This document shows, in pieces, positions 9,045-21,241 of a stretch of 64,000 bases of DNA. The stretch comes from an uncultured Polaromonas sp. (GTDB lineage: Bacteria > Pseudomonadota > Gammaproteobacteria > Burkholderiales > Burkholderiaceae_C): contig CALMEI010000039.1 in assembly GCA_937863225.1 (NCBI GenBank), forward strand, positions 1 to 64,000, read 5' to 3'. Below the pieces are notes generated by a model. The model saw only the letters and a list, made by a program, of their open reading frames with translations, searched no databases and was not told where the DNA came from. The translations under genes were made by a program, and so were the position numbers. How positions within the stretch are numbered: the stretch's first letter is position 1; every line of letters begins with the position of its first letter.

Positions 9045-12000
9045 GTGCGCCTTTCATCTATCAAACTTTCAGGGTTCAAATCTTTTGCTGAGCCCACGAC
9101 ATTTCACTTACCGGGTCAATTGGTCGGGGTGGTCGGCCCTAACGGTTGTGGCAAATCCAACATCATGGATGCTGTGCGCTGGGTGTTGGGCGAAAGTCGG
9201 GCATCCGAACTGCGTGGTGAATCCATGCAAGACGTTATTTTCAATGGCACCACATCGCGTAAACCGTCCAGCCGTTCCAGTGTAGAGCTGGTTTTTGAGA
9301 ATAGCGACCACCGTGCGGGTGGTCAGTGGAGCCAATTTCCCGAAATTGCGGTGAAACGTGTTTTGACACGCGATGGCAATTCCAGTTATTACATCAACAA
9401 CCAAGCGGTGCGCCGTCGCGATGTGCAAGATGTGTTTTTGGGTACGGGATTAGGACCGCGTGCATATGCCATCATCGGCCAAGGCACCATCAGCCGCATC
9501 ATTGAATCCAAACCAGAAGAATTGCGCTTGTTTTTGGAAGAAGCGGCTGGTGTATCAAAGTACAAAGAACGTCGCCGAGAAACCGAAAACCGCCTATCAG
9601 ACACACGTGAAAATTTAACGCGTGTAGACGACATTTTGCGCGAGTTGAACACCAATCTTGATAAACTGGAAAAGCAAGCTGAGGTCGCGCAAAAGTACAA
9701 CAAATTGCAAGCGGACGTGACGCTCAAGCAACATCAGCTTTGGTTTTTGAAGCGCACTGAAAGCGAAGCAGAGCAGACGAAAATCAAAGCCGAAACCTTG
9801 CAAGCTGGCAATTTGTTGGAAAGCCGCGTGGCCGATTTGCGCCACATTGAAGCCGATTTGGAGACGATACGCCAGGCGCATTACGCGGCTGGCGATCAGG
9901 TGAATCAATCACAAGGCCGTTTGTATGAAGCCAGCAGCGAAGTGGGTCGATTAGAAGCAGAGATTCGCTTCGTTGTTGAAGGGCGAACCCGTGTCGAGCA
10001 GCGCATCGCAGCTTTGAAGGCGCAATCGGTTGACTGGGCAGATCGCAAAGCCAAGGCTGAACAAGAAAGCCAAAGTTTATCCGCACAAAGTGTTGAGGCC
10101 AACGACAAGGAAAGTTTGCTTAGCACGCAAGTGCAAGAGCAAGTCAGCCAACTGCCAGCATTGGAAGAGGCTTGGCGACTAGCGCAAACCAAGGCAAACG
10201 ATCAGCGCAACAGCGTGAACCAGGTGCAACAACAAATTCAGCTCCTAGCTGCTGAACAACGCAATATTGAAGACCAATCGCGTCAGTTCAACACCCGATT
10301 GGAGCGTTTGACAAGCGACCAAAATGCCTTGTCCGCTCCGGATGAGCAGCGTTTGTTGAATTTACAGAGTCAGCTCAGCTTGGCGCAAGGCGCACAAAAG
10401 GACATCGAAGCACGCTTGCTTGACGCACAAGAAAGTGTGCCTCAATTGGATGAAGCCAGGCGCGCGCAACAGCAGTTTGTCAATACCGAATCGCGTCGAC
10501 ACGCTGAATTAGCGGCGCGTTTGGATGCTCTGAAAACTTTGCAAGACAAAGTCAAAACAGATGGCAAATTGAAACCCTGGCTGAACAAACATGGCCTCGA
10601 CAATCTCGCTGGTTTGTGGAGCAAAATCCATATCGAAAAAGGTTGGGAAAGTGCCTTAGAAAGCGCATTACGCGAACGTTTGAATGCGATTGAAATATCG
10701 CGTTTGGACATGGTGCGTGGTTTTTTGGGTGCGGCCGGAACCGATGCACCACCAGCTAAATTGACCTTTTACAGCACACCTCAGGCAGGATTGCCTGCTG
10801 GTACTACCGCATTACCCAAACTGGTAGATTTGATGCGATTGAACGAAGCGGGACAAAAAGCATTGTTTACTGATTGGTTGCAAGGCTGCTACACCGCTTC
10901 AAGTTTTGATGAAGCTTTGACTCAACGTTCCAAGCTCAATGGGGGCGAGGTGATCTACGTGAAAACTGGGCACGCGGTGTCTGCATACAGCGTCAGTTTT
11001 TATGCGGCAGATTCAGAGCAAGCCGGTATGCTGGCACGGGCACAAGAAATAGAAAGTTTAGAAAAACAACTGCGCGCTCAAATTTTAATTGTGGAAGAAG
11101 CCAGATCCGCATCGGTGCGTGCAGAAGCTGCCTACAGTGAAGCCAGTAACCGTTTGAATGCGATGCGACGCGAAGTGGCAGAAGGACAAACTCGCAGCCA
11201 TGCCCTGCAAGTGGATGTGCTGCGCTTGAACCAACAAGCGGAGCAAACCCGTGCACGCAGTGACCAAATTGGCGCTGACATTGCAGAAATTAAAACTCAG
11301 CTTGAAAGTTTGCAAACACGGCGCGTGAAAGCTGAATCATCGTTTGAAGCGTTGGACATGCAACTGGCCGATACGCAAGAACGGCACGCCCAATTGGGTG
11401 ATCATGTGATTGCAGCGGAAGCCAAATTAAACCAATGCCGAGAAGCGCAGCGCAATTTGGAACGCGCAGCCCAAGAGGCCACGTTTGCCAAACGCACACT
11501 GCTGGCGAGACTGGAAGAATTGCAACGTGGTATCGCCACTGCACAGCAACAAGCATTGACCTTGGCCAATGAAGAACAAATCGCCGCCGATGAATTGAGT
11601 CGTTTGAGTTCGGTGGCGGCACAAACAGGCTTGCAAACTGCGTTGGCAACCAAATTAGAGCGCGAAACCAGCTTGGCAGCCACACGCAGCCAGTATGACG
11701 ATCTCACCTCCAAACTGCGCGCCACTGACGAGCGCCGTTTGCAACAAGAGCGAGATTTAGAGCCGATGCGGCAACGCTTGACTGAATTGGCATTGAAAGA
11801 GCAGGCTGCGCGCTTGGGATTAGAACAATACACGCAGTTGTTGCAGGATGCACAAGCCGATATGTCAGCTGTGGCTGCATCAATCACCGAAGGCAATGTT
11901 CGATTGAGTGGATTGCAATCCGACATTGATCGATTTAACCGCGAAGTGGCGGCGTTGGGTGCGGTCAATCTTGCGGCATTGGAGGAACTGACCGCGGCGC

Positions 12001-12572
12001 GTGAACGCAAACAATTTTTAGACGCGCAAACCGCTGATCTGCAAGAGGCGATCACGACGCTGGAAGATGCGATCAAGAAAATAGATTCTGAAACCCGCGA
12101 TTTGCTGTCTGGCACATTCAATACCGTGAACCAGCATTTTGGCAAAATGTTCCCCGAATTGTTCGGTGGTGGCAATGCCAAATTGGTCATAACAGGTGAC
12201 GAGATTTTGGATTCAGGCGTGCAAGTGGTGGCGCAGCCGCCGGGTAAAAAGAATCAAACCATCCATTTGTTGTCAGGCGGTGAAAAAGCGCTCACGGCCA
12301 TCGCTTTGGTGTTCGCGATTTTCCAACTCAATCCAGCACCATTTTGTTTGCTCGATGAGGTGGACGCACCACTGGATGACGCGAACACCGAGCGCTATTC
12401 CAAATTAGTGAAATCGATGAGCAAAGAAACTCAGTTTTTGTTCATCAGTCATAACAAAATAGCCATGGAAATGGCCGAGCAATTGATTGGCGTGACAATG
12501 CAAGAACAAGGCGTTTCACGCATTGTGGCTGTTGATATGGAAGCCGCTGTGACATTGGCAGAATTGGCTTAA
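9045..12572 (+). CDS. smc: Chromosome partition protein SMC
   Basis: The condensin ATPase that organises and segregates the chromosome. The 1175 residues are full length: Walker A GPNGCGKSN (31-39), a long coiled coil, a hinge region near residues 500-660, a second coiled coil, the ABC signature LLSGGEKAL, Walker B FCLLDEVDAPLDDANTERY and a C-terminal ISHNK. The start is GTG at 9045 with AGGGAA seven bases upstream; MRLSSIKLSGFKSF is the canonical N-terminus. It is followed 44 bp later by zipA, which suggests co-transcription. Confidence 0.97.
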   Translation: MRLSSIKLSGFKSFAEPTTFHLPGQLVGVVGPNGCGKSNIMDAVRWVLGESRASELRGESMQDVIFNGTTSRKPSSRSSVELVFENSDHRAGGQWSQFPEIAVKRVLTRDGNSSYYINNQAVRRRDVQDVFLGTGLGPRAYAIIGQGTISRIIESKPEELRLFLEEAAGVSKYKERRRETENRLSDTRENLTRVDDILRELNTNLDKLEKQAEVAQKYNKLQADVTLKQHQLWFLKRTESEAEQTKIKAETLQAGNLLESRVADLRHIEADLETIRQAHYAAGDQVNQSQGRLYEASSEVGRLEAEIRFVVEGRTRVEQRIAALKAQSVDWADRKAKAEQESQSLSAQSVEANDKESLLSTQVQEQVSQLPALEEAWRLAQTKANDQRNSVNQVQQQIQLLAAEQRNIEDQSRQFNTRLERLTSDQNALSAPDEQRLLNLQSQLSLAQGAQKDIEARLLDAQESVPQLDEARRAQQQFVNTESRRHAELAARLDALKTLQDKVKTDGKLKPWLNKHGLDNLAGLWSKIHIEKGWESALESALRERLNAIEISRLDMVRGFLGAAGTDAPPAKLTFYSTPQAGLPAGTTALPKLVDLMRLNEAGQKALFTDWLQGCYTASSFDEALTQRSKLNGGEVIYVKTGHAVSAYSVSFYAADSEQAGMLARAQEIESLEKQLRAQILIVEEARSASVRAEAAYSEASNRLNAMRREVAEGQTRSHALQVDVLRLNQQAEQTRARSDQIGADIAEIKTQLESLQTRRVKAESSFEALDMQLADTQERHAQLGDHVIAAEAKLNQCREAQRNLERAAQEATFAKRTLLARLEELQRGIATAQQQALTLANEEQIAADELSRLSSVAAQTGLQTALATKLERETSLAATRSQYDDLTSKLRATDERRLQQERDLEPMRQRLTELALKEQAARLGLEQYTQLLQDAQADMSAVAASITEGNVRLSGLQSDIDRFNREVAALGAVNLAALEELTAARERKQFLDAQTADLQEAITTLEDAIKKIDSETRDLLSGTFNTVNQHFGKMFPELFGGGNAKLVITGDEILDSGVQVVAQPPGKKNQTIHLLSGGEKALTAIALVFAIFQLNPAPFCLLDEVDAPLDDANTERYSKLVKSMSKETQFLFISHNKIAMEMAEQLIGVTMQEQGVSRIVAVDMEAAVTLAELA

Positions 12573-12616
12573 TTGCGAGCGATGGTTGGTATCGCTTCAG
12601 AAAATGTATTGAAAAT

Positions 12617-13723
12617 ATGAACAGTTTATTGATTGCATTGAGCATTGCAGGCGGCGTGGTTTTGGCAGGTGTGGTTGCACATGGTGCATGGCAGGCTCGC
12701 AAAGCGACACCCAAAATGGCAGAACCTGAGGAGTTAAACACCAACCAGGATGCGATTTCACCAAGCCGTGACGGCTTGCCAGTTTTGCAAGACGTCACGA
12801 ATGTCGGAGATGAACGTCATATTGAACCCAGCTTTGATCCAGATGCATTTCACAGCGATTTGCGAGTGCCGTTTGAGTTCACAACGAACTACGACAAAAA
12901 AGCCAGTCTGGACCCATTGATTGATGTCATCACGGCCATTGCTTTGGATGAAAGCGTCTCCGGCGATGCCGTGTTAGCCGCGCTTCCTGTCACCCGGCGC
13001 GTGGGCAGCAAACCTTTTGCGGTTGAAGGTCTGCGTGAGGCAACAGAGCAATGGGAAGTGCCGCAAAATGGGATAAGGTACAGTGCATTGCAAGCGGGCG
13101 TGCAACTGGCCAACCGCACGGGTGCTTTAAACGAAATTGAATATTCGGAATTTGTCATCAAGGTACAGGCGTTTGCTGACCAAGTTGGGGGCACACCAAC
13201 TTTTCCAGAAATGCGCGATGAAGTGGCTCGTGCACGTGAATTAGACATATTCGCCAGCAACCATGATGCGCATTTGCGCTTCACCATCTATGCAGTGGGT
13301 GCTGCATGGAGTACTGGCTATGTGTCACAGCAAGCCGCACGTTTGGGGTTTGTAGCCGGTGCACTGCCTGGCCGCATGGTGTTGCCAGATCAAGCCCCTA
13401 ATCAAGCTCCCATCTTGTCTTTGTCTTTTGATTCACAAGCCGCCATGTCTGATGAAGAAGGTCCGCCGACTGCAATCGGTGAAGTCTCTTTGAGTTTGGA
13501 TGTGACCCATGTCGCTCAAGAAGAACATGCATTCTCACGCATGCGCGATTGCGCCAGAAGTTTGGCTGACCGCATGGAGGGTGTGATTTGCGATGACCAC
13601 GGAAACCAAGTATCCGAAGCCGCACTAGACCGCATCGCAGCCGATTTGGAGCAACTTTACGCAACTTTAGAACAACGCGATCTGAGCGCAGGCTCGCTGC
13701 TTGCTAGGCGTTTGTTTTCTTGA
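12617..13723 (+). CDS. zipA: Cell division protein ZipA
   Basis: An FtsZ-binding membrane anchor of the divisome. The 368 residues begin with one transmembrane segment (SLLIALSIAGGVVLAGVVA, residues 3-21), then a variable charged linker, then a C-terminal region compatible with the ZipA FtsZ-binding domain (MRDCARSLADRMEGVICDDHGN near 305-325). Sequence conservation of ZipA is weak, so the call relies on architecture and on the position between smc and ligA, which is the usual place in related Burkholderiales. An alternative is an uncharacterised membrane-anchored protein. Confidence 0.8.
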   Translation: MNSLLIALSIAGGVVLAGVVAHGAWQARKATPKMAEPEELNTNQDAISPSRDGLPVLQDVTNVGDERHIEPSFDPDAFHSDLRVPFEFTTNYDKKASLDPLIDVITAIALDESVSGDAVLAALPVTRRVGSKPFAVEGLREATEQWEVPQNGIRYSALQAGVQLANRTGALNEIEYSEFVIKVQAFADQVGGTPTFPEMRDEVARARELDIFASNHDAHLRFTIYAVGAAWSTGYVSQQAARLGFVAGALPGRMVLPDQAPNQAPILSLSFDSQAAMSDEEGPPTAIGEVSLSLDVTHVAQEEHAFSRMRDCARSLADRMEGVICDDHGNQVSEAALDRIAADLEQLYATLEQRDLSAGSLLARRLFS

Positions 13724-13755
13724 AATAGAATTCGACTACTTTCAAACATCAGGTT

Positions 13756-13826
13756 TGCTATAAATATAATAGCAATGCAGGCAATAAATACACCGGCTAT
13801 AGCCTAATTTCTTATATATTATTGCA
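13756..13826 (+). repeat. Palindromic repeat element, intergenic copy (zipA-ligA)
   Basis: A near full-length copy used here as the orientation reference. It comprises a small hairpin TGCTAT/ATAGCA, then GCAGGCAATAAATAC, ACCGGCTATAGCC, and an AT-rich arm beginning TAATTT. TAGGC...GCCTA in sister copies forms a second inverted repeat. It fills most of the 122-bp spacer in front of ligA and would be transcribed with it. Sister copies: 793, 21655, 25990, 32754, 38281, 39892, 44806, 58260, and the half copy at 19559. Confidence 0.9.
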
Positions 13827-13836
13827 TGGGTGATAA

Positions 13837-16934
<3,098 letters not shown>

Positions 16935-16961
16935 CTTTTGAATCAGACCACCAGCCATGTA

Positions 16962-19556
16962 TCAATCGGATATGGCTTCTAGCAGTGCCGTTTCAATTTC
17001 AATTTGTGCTTTGTTGTGTTGTAACGACGCGCCGGTGATCAGGAAGGTGTCCTCGACGCGCTCGCCTAAGGTGGTAATTTTGGCGAGTTGCAAATCGAGT
17101 TTGTATTGTGCCAACACCAAAGCGATGCGGTAAAGCAAGCCTGCGCGGTCGCTGGCAGAGATGTTGAGTAACCAACGCTGCGCTTTTTCATCAGGTGTGA
17201 GTTCAACTCGTGGCGTAATGGGAAAGCTCTTGACACGGCGTGAAACTCGGCCACGCGATGGTGCGGTTAACTCGTCCTGTGCTTCAATCGTGCGCGCCAA
17301 GGCAAATTCAAGCATGCTGGACAGTTCTTGATAATGCTCTGGCAAACTGGCGGTGACAACTTGGAAAGTGTCTATCGCACAACCATCGAATGTGGTGTGT
17401 ATTTTTGCATCCAAAATACTGAAGCCCGCATGGTCAAAATAGCCACAAATGCGAGCAAATAAATCGGTTTGATCAGGCGTATACACCACCACCTGCAATC
17501 CTTCCCCAACAGGTGATGTGCGCGCACGAACCACGAGCTTGTTTTGGCCCACATGGCGCGATAACTGGCGCGTATGCCAAGCGATGGTTTCTGCATCGTG
17601 CCGCATAAAGTAGCTCACGTCCAAGGTGTCCCACAGGACTTTATGGCTTTCGAAAGGTTGTGCGTGCAGTGCCAAATTGACCAATGCATCGTCTTTGCGA
17701 CTTTGCACCAACGCATCGACATCGGGCGTGCGTCCTCCCAGCGCTTTGAGCGTGCTTTTGTAAGCATCTTCAAACAGTCTGCCTTTCCAAGCGTTCCACA
17801 CTTTCGGCGATGTGCCACGAATGTCTGCAACGGTGAGCAAGTACAAAGCCGTTAATTGACGTTCATTGCCGACGCGCTTGGCAAAGGCGTTAACCACACT
17901 GGGGTCACTCATGTCTTGCTTTTGGGCAATTTGGCTCATGGTGAGGTGTTCGGCCACCAAAAACTCTATCAGCTTGGCATCTGCCTTGCCAACACCATGT
18001 TGTTTGCAAAAGGCACGCACTTCCAGTCGTCCCAATGCCGAATGGTCACCACCGCGGCCCTTGGCAATATCGTGAAACAGTGCAGCCGTGTACAAAATCC
18101 ATGGTTTGTCCCAACCGGCAGCCAGTTGTGAACAAAGTGGGTATTCATGCGCATGTTCAGGAATAAAAAAACGCCGCATGTTGCGCAACACCATCAAAAT
18201 GTGCTGGTCAACGGTATAGACATGAAACAAATCATGCTGCATCTGCCCCACAATTTTGCGAAACACCCACAGGTAGCGACCCAGCACCGATGTTTGGTTC
18301 ATCAATCGCATGGCATGCGTCAAACCTTCAGGTTGTTGCAAGATCGCCATGAAAGTGGCGCGATTCACAGGGTCTTTGCGAAACGCGGTGTTCATCACTT
18401 CGCGTGTGTTGTACAAGGCGCGCAATGTGCGAGCCGACAATCCTTTGATGCCCAATGTGGTTTGGTACAACAAAAATGTTTGCAAAATCGCATGTGGGTT
18501 TTGCGTGTACACCTCATCGTGCAGCACTTCCAACATGCCCGCTTTTTCACCAAAACAGTCGTTGATCGGTCTTATGGCTTGCGTAGTGGGGTTCAGGCGT
18601 GCTTCAATGTTGAGCATTAAAATTTGATTCAACTGTGTCACCGCTTTAGCGGCCCAATAGTAGCGGCGCATCAGTTGTTCGCTGGCTCTGTTGTGTGATT
18701 TGGTGCTATTGGTTTTGTAGTTAAAAGATTCTGCTAAAACAGACTGCAAATCAAATACCAAGCGATCTTCGCGTCGCTGTGCCAAGCTGTGCAATCGGGC
18801 ACGAATTAAATTCAAAATCGCTTCATTGCTACGGATTTGTTTCACTTCAAAAGGTGTGGCCAATCCATTTTTTGCCAAATCGTCCCAACTGCTACCCAAA
18901 TTTGCCGCATTGGAAACCCATAAAATGATTTGCAAATCTCGCAATCCGCCAGGTGACTCTTTGCAATTGGGTTCAAGGGAATAGGGTGTATTTTCAAATT
19001 TTTGGTGCCGTTGCCGCATTTCTAACGTTTTAGCAACGAAGAAAGCTTTAGGGTCTAGGTTGGCTCTGAAAGCATCTGTAAATGTGTTGTACAGCCGTTT
19101 GTTACCAATAATCAAGCGTGATTCCAATAAGCTGGTTTGCACCGTCACATCGGCTGCCGCTTGGGCCACACATTCGGTCACATTGCGCACCGATGAGCCA
19201 ATTTCTAATCCACAGTCCCAGCAGCTGCTGATGAATGATTCAATTTTCTGTTTCAGTCGTGCGTCGGTTTCGGGTTTGGCATGCTCAGGTAGCAGCAACA
19301 ACACATCAATGTCTGAATGGGGGAACAACTGCGCCCTGCCAAAACCACCCACCGCCAACAATGCAAAATCTGCTGGCATTTGGGCGTTGCGCCACAACAC
19401 CATGAGTGTCTCATCGGCAAGCTTTGAAAGCTTGCGCAAATTGGCCGCGATGCGTCGGGTGGAAGCGGCATTGACCAACAGCGCCTTGCCTATGGATTCC
19501 TTGTCATTTCGAAAATTGATGCGCAAATTGGCATCGGGCCGGCTTATTTGTTGCAT
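16962..19556 (-). CDS. glnD: Bifunctional [protein-PII] uridylyltransferase / uridylyl-removing enzyme
   Basis: The primary glutamine sensor that modifies PII proteins. The 864 residues hold the nucleotidyltransferase motif VGGFGRAQLFPHSDIDVLLL (near 66-86), an HD domain with LFHDIAKGRGGDHS near residue 490, and two C-terminal ACT domains that bind glutamine (one starting near VVVYTPDQTDLFARICGYFDHAGFSILDA, one near LLNISASDRAGLLYRIALVL). The start codon lies five bases downstream of a TTGCTAT...ATAGCAA hairpin on the transcript and lacks a clear Shine-Dalgarno sequence. The gene follows map in the same direction. Confidence 0.96.
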   Translation of the reverse strand: MQQISRPDANLRINFRNDKESIGKALLVNAASTRRIAANLRKLSKLADETLMVLWRNAQMPADFALLAVGGFGRAQLFPHSDIDVLLLLPEHAKPETDARLKQKIESFISSCWDCGLEIGSSVRNVTECVAQAAADVTVQTSLLESRLIIGNKRLYNTFTDAFRANLDPKAFFVAKTLEMRQRHQKFENTPYSLEPNCKESPGGLRDLQIILWVSNAANLGSSWDDLAKNGLATPFEVKQIRSNEAILNLIRARLHSLAQRREDRLVFDLQSVLAESFNYKTNSTKSHNRASEQLMRRYYWAAKAVTQLNQILMLNIEARLNPTTQAIRPINDCFGEKAGMLEVLHDEVYTQNPHAILQTFLLYQTTLGIKGLSARTLRALYNTREVMNTAFRKDPVNRATFMAILQQPEGLTHAMRLMNQTSVLGRYLWVFRKIVGQMQHDLFHVYTVDQHILMVLRNMRRFFIPEHAHEYPLCSQLAAGWDKPWILYTAALFHDIAKGRGGDHSALGRLEVRAFCKQHGVGKADAKLIEFLVAEHLTMSQIAQKQDMSDPSVVNAFAKRVGNERQLTALYLLTVADIRGTSPKVWNAWKGRLFEDAYKSTLKALGGRTPDVDALVQSRKDDALVNLALHAQPFESHKVLWDTLDVSYFMRHDAETIAWHTRQLSRHVGQNKLVVRARTSPVGEGLQVVVYTPDQTDLFARICGYFDHAGFSILDAKIHTTFDGCAIDTFQVVTASLPEHYQELSSMLEFALARTIEAQDELTAPSRGRVSRRVKSFPITPRVELTPDEKAQRWLLNISASDRAGLLYRIALVLAQYKLDLQLAKITTLGERVEDTFLITGASLQHNKAQIEIETALLEAISD

Positions 19557-19558
19557 AG

Positions 19559-19581
19559 TTTGCTATCAATAGTATAGCAAA
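19559..19581. repeat. Half copy of the palindromic repeat, hairpin in front of glnD
   Basis: TTTGCTAT and ATAGCAAA form an almost perfect inverted repeat around a seven-base loop. This matches the first hairpin of the element at 13756, but no CCGGCG/TAGGC half is visible. It occupies nearly all of the 28-bp spacer between map and glnD. Confidence 0.65.
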
Positions 19582-19584
19582 TAA

Positions 19585-20415
19585 TCAGGCCAAGTGGGTG
19601 TCTACAAATGCCGGCACGGCAGGTGTGCCCGCTGATACGGTGAGTACTTCATAGCCAGTGTTTGTGACCACGATGGTGTGCTCCCATTGTGCTGAAAGCG
19701 AGCGATCCTTGGTGACGATAGACCAACCGTCTCTTTCAGAACCTTCTTTGATGTCTTTTTTGCCTGCGTTGATCATGGGTTCAATGGTGAAGACCATGCC
19801 CGCTTGCAACTCCAGTCCAGTACCTGCTTTGCCGTAATGCAGCACTTGCGGATCTTCATGAAAGCCTTGTCCAATGCCATGCCCACAAAATTCGCGTACC
19901 ACGCTGAAGTGATGCCCTTCGGCAAATTTTTGTATCGCTGCACCAATGTCGCCCAACCGTGCGCCAGGCTTGACTTGTTGAATGCCTTTCCACATGGCTT
20001 CATAGGTGATATGGCACAAACGCTTGGCTGCAATTGAACATTCACCCACCAAAAACATGCGGCTGCTGTCGCCATGCCATCCGTCTTTAATGACCGTGAC
20101 ATCCACGTTCACGATGTCGCCGTTTTTCAATACTTTGTCACTGGGGATGCCATGGCACACTTGGTGATTGACTGAGGTACAAATCGACTTGGGGTAAGGT
20201 ACATCGCCGCCAGCGGTGTAGTTCAATGGAGCGGGTATGGCGTTTTGGACATTGACCATGTAATCGTGCGCCAGCTTGTCGATTTCATTGGTGGTGATGC
20301 CAGGCTTGATGAAAGGGGCCAAGTAATCCAACACCTCAGATGTCAACCTGCCAGCGATGCGCATGGCGGCGATATCTTGCTCGGTTTTAATGGTGATATT
20401 TTTATTCGTAGTCAT
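19585..20415 (-). CDS. map: Type I methionine aminopeptidase
   Basis: Removes initiator methionine after deformylation. The 276 residues show the di-metal set: NVDVTVIKDGWHGDSSRMF (two aspartates), FCGHGIGQGFHEDP (His ligand and substrate His), FTIEPMINAG and the C-terminal glutamate in SAQWEHTIVVT. YTAGGDVPYPKSICTSVNHQVCHGIPSD is the usual substrate-pocket region. In many bacteria map lies near rpsB and tsf; here it precedes glnD in the same direction, as in other proteobacteria. Confidence 0.96.
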   Translation of the reverse strand: MTTNKNITIKTEQDIAAMRIAGRLTSEVLDYLAPFIKPGITTNEIDKLAHDYMVNVQNAIPAPLNYTAGGDVPYPKSICTSVNHQVCHGIPSDKVLKNGDIVNVDVTVIKDGWHGDSSRMFLVGECSIAAKRLCHITYEAMWKGIQQVKPGARLGDIGAAIQKFAEGHHFSVVREFCGHGIGQGFHEDPQVLHYGKAGTGLELQAGMVFTIEPMINAGKKDIKEGSERDGWSIVTKDRSLSAQWEHTIVVTNTGYEVLTVSAGTPAVPAFVDTHLA

Positions 20416-20488
20416 GGGGGGTAATTATCGCACCGCCCCCTGATACTTGAAGATGAGTTCTAGAAAATCACGATTTGAAAAATGGGAT

Positions 20489-21226
20489 TTAACCTATCGA
20501 CTTGTCGTATTCTGACGGCTTTGCGGGTGTACGACGGGGTGGGGGCGTCACAGTCAATTGCATTTTGATTTGGCTGGGTGTTGCGCTCAACGTGGTTTGA
20601 GTGGGTTTTAAATCAACAAATTGCGCCGCATGCCAAACTTTGACGGTGACGGCACCATCTGGCAAGTCATTAAAAACAGCATTCCCACTGGCATCGGTCT
20701 TGGTGGCCCAAGGTGTGTCGCTCACCACAATGTGTCCAACCATAGAGCCATGTATATGGCAACCCAGCAGCACCACGCCAGGCTTGTCTAAACTCACCAC
20801 ACTTGATTTGGCCGAGCTGAACAAGGACTTGCCTGCCAGCCGCAATGCAAAACCGTTCTCATCGTTCTTGCCAAATTGTGCCGCCCCGGCTGCAGATCCA
20901 CGTACATGGTGGTCCCAAGGGTCATTATTGGTGAATGTGATTTTGCTTCCTGGCTGCACCACGGTCACAGCGGGTAAAAATTGCATGTTGGTTTGTGTAA
21001 TGGTGGATGCTTTGGGCAGTGAACTTTTAGCAGTTGTTGCACTGGTGGTACTGATGAACACCACCGCATCGGGTGTGGCTTTGCCATCTTTGTCAACCAC
21101 ATTCACGGTCAATGCTGCGGCCAAACTCAAGGTTGTTGCTGGCACGAAAACAGCCAGGAACGCCATATTTTTAATCGCGCTTTTCAGTTGGCGTTTACTG
21201 GGGCTTAAGAAATCGCATGTTGACAT
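20489..21226 (-). CDS. Exported cupredoxin-like protein, methylamine-utilization type
   Basis: A probable periplasmic copper protein of unknown partner. A hydrophobic signal segment lies at about residues 20-38 (start at Met1 or, more economically, Met21). The plastocyanin-like fold has the candidate ligands His106/His107 (DPWDHHVRGS), Cys156, His159 and Met162 (GCHIHGSM), i.e. a type 1 Cys-X2-His-X2-Met site. A C-terminal region (DASGNAVFNDLPDGAVTVKVWH) resembles carboxypeptidase-regulatory beta-sandwich domains. Annotation pipelines often name such proteins methylamine utilization protein, but no mau genes are near. It lies between map and miaA, same strand. Confidence 0.7.
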   Translation of the reverse strand: MSTCDFLSPSKRQLKSAIKNMAFLAVFVPATTLSLAAALTVNVVDKDGKATPDAVVFISTTSATTAKSSLPKASTITQTNMQFLPAVTVVQPGSKITFTNNDPWDHHVRGSAAGAAQFGKNDENGFALRLAGKSLFSSAKSSVVSLDKPGVVLLGCHIHGSMVGHIVVSDTPWATKTDASGNAVFNDLPDGAVTVKVWHAAQFVDLKPTQTTLSATPSQIKMQLTVTPPPRRTPAKPSEYDKSIG

Positions 21227-21241
21227 GGCATGACCTCGCTC

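Noticed and set aside
9108-12572. Several long frames on the minus strand opposite smc (for example 11402-12190) as possible genes.
   Set aside because: They lack recognisable domains and start signals, and are shadows of the smc coding sequence.
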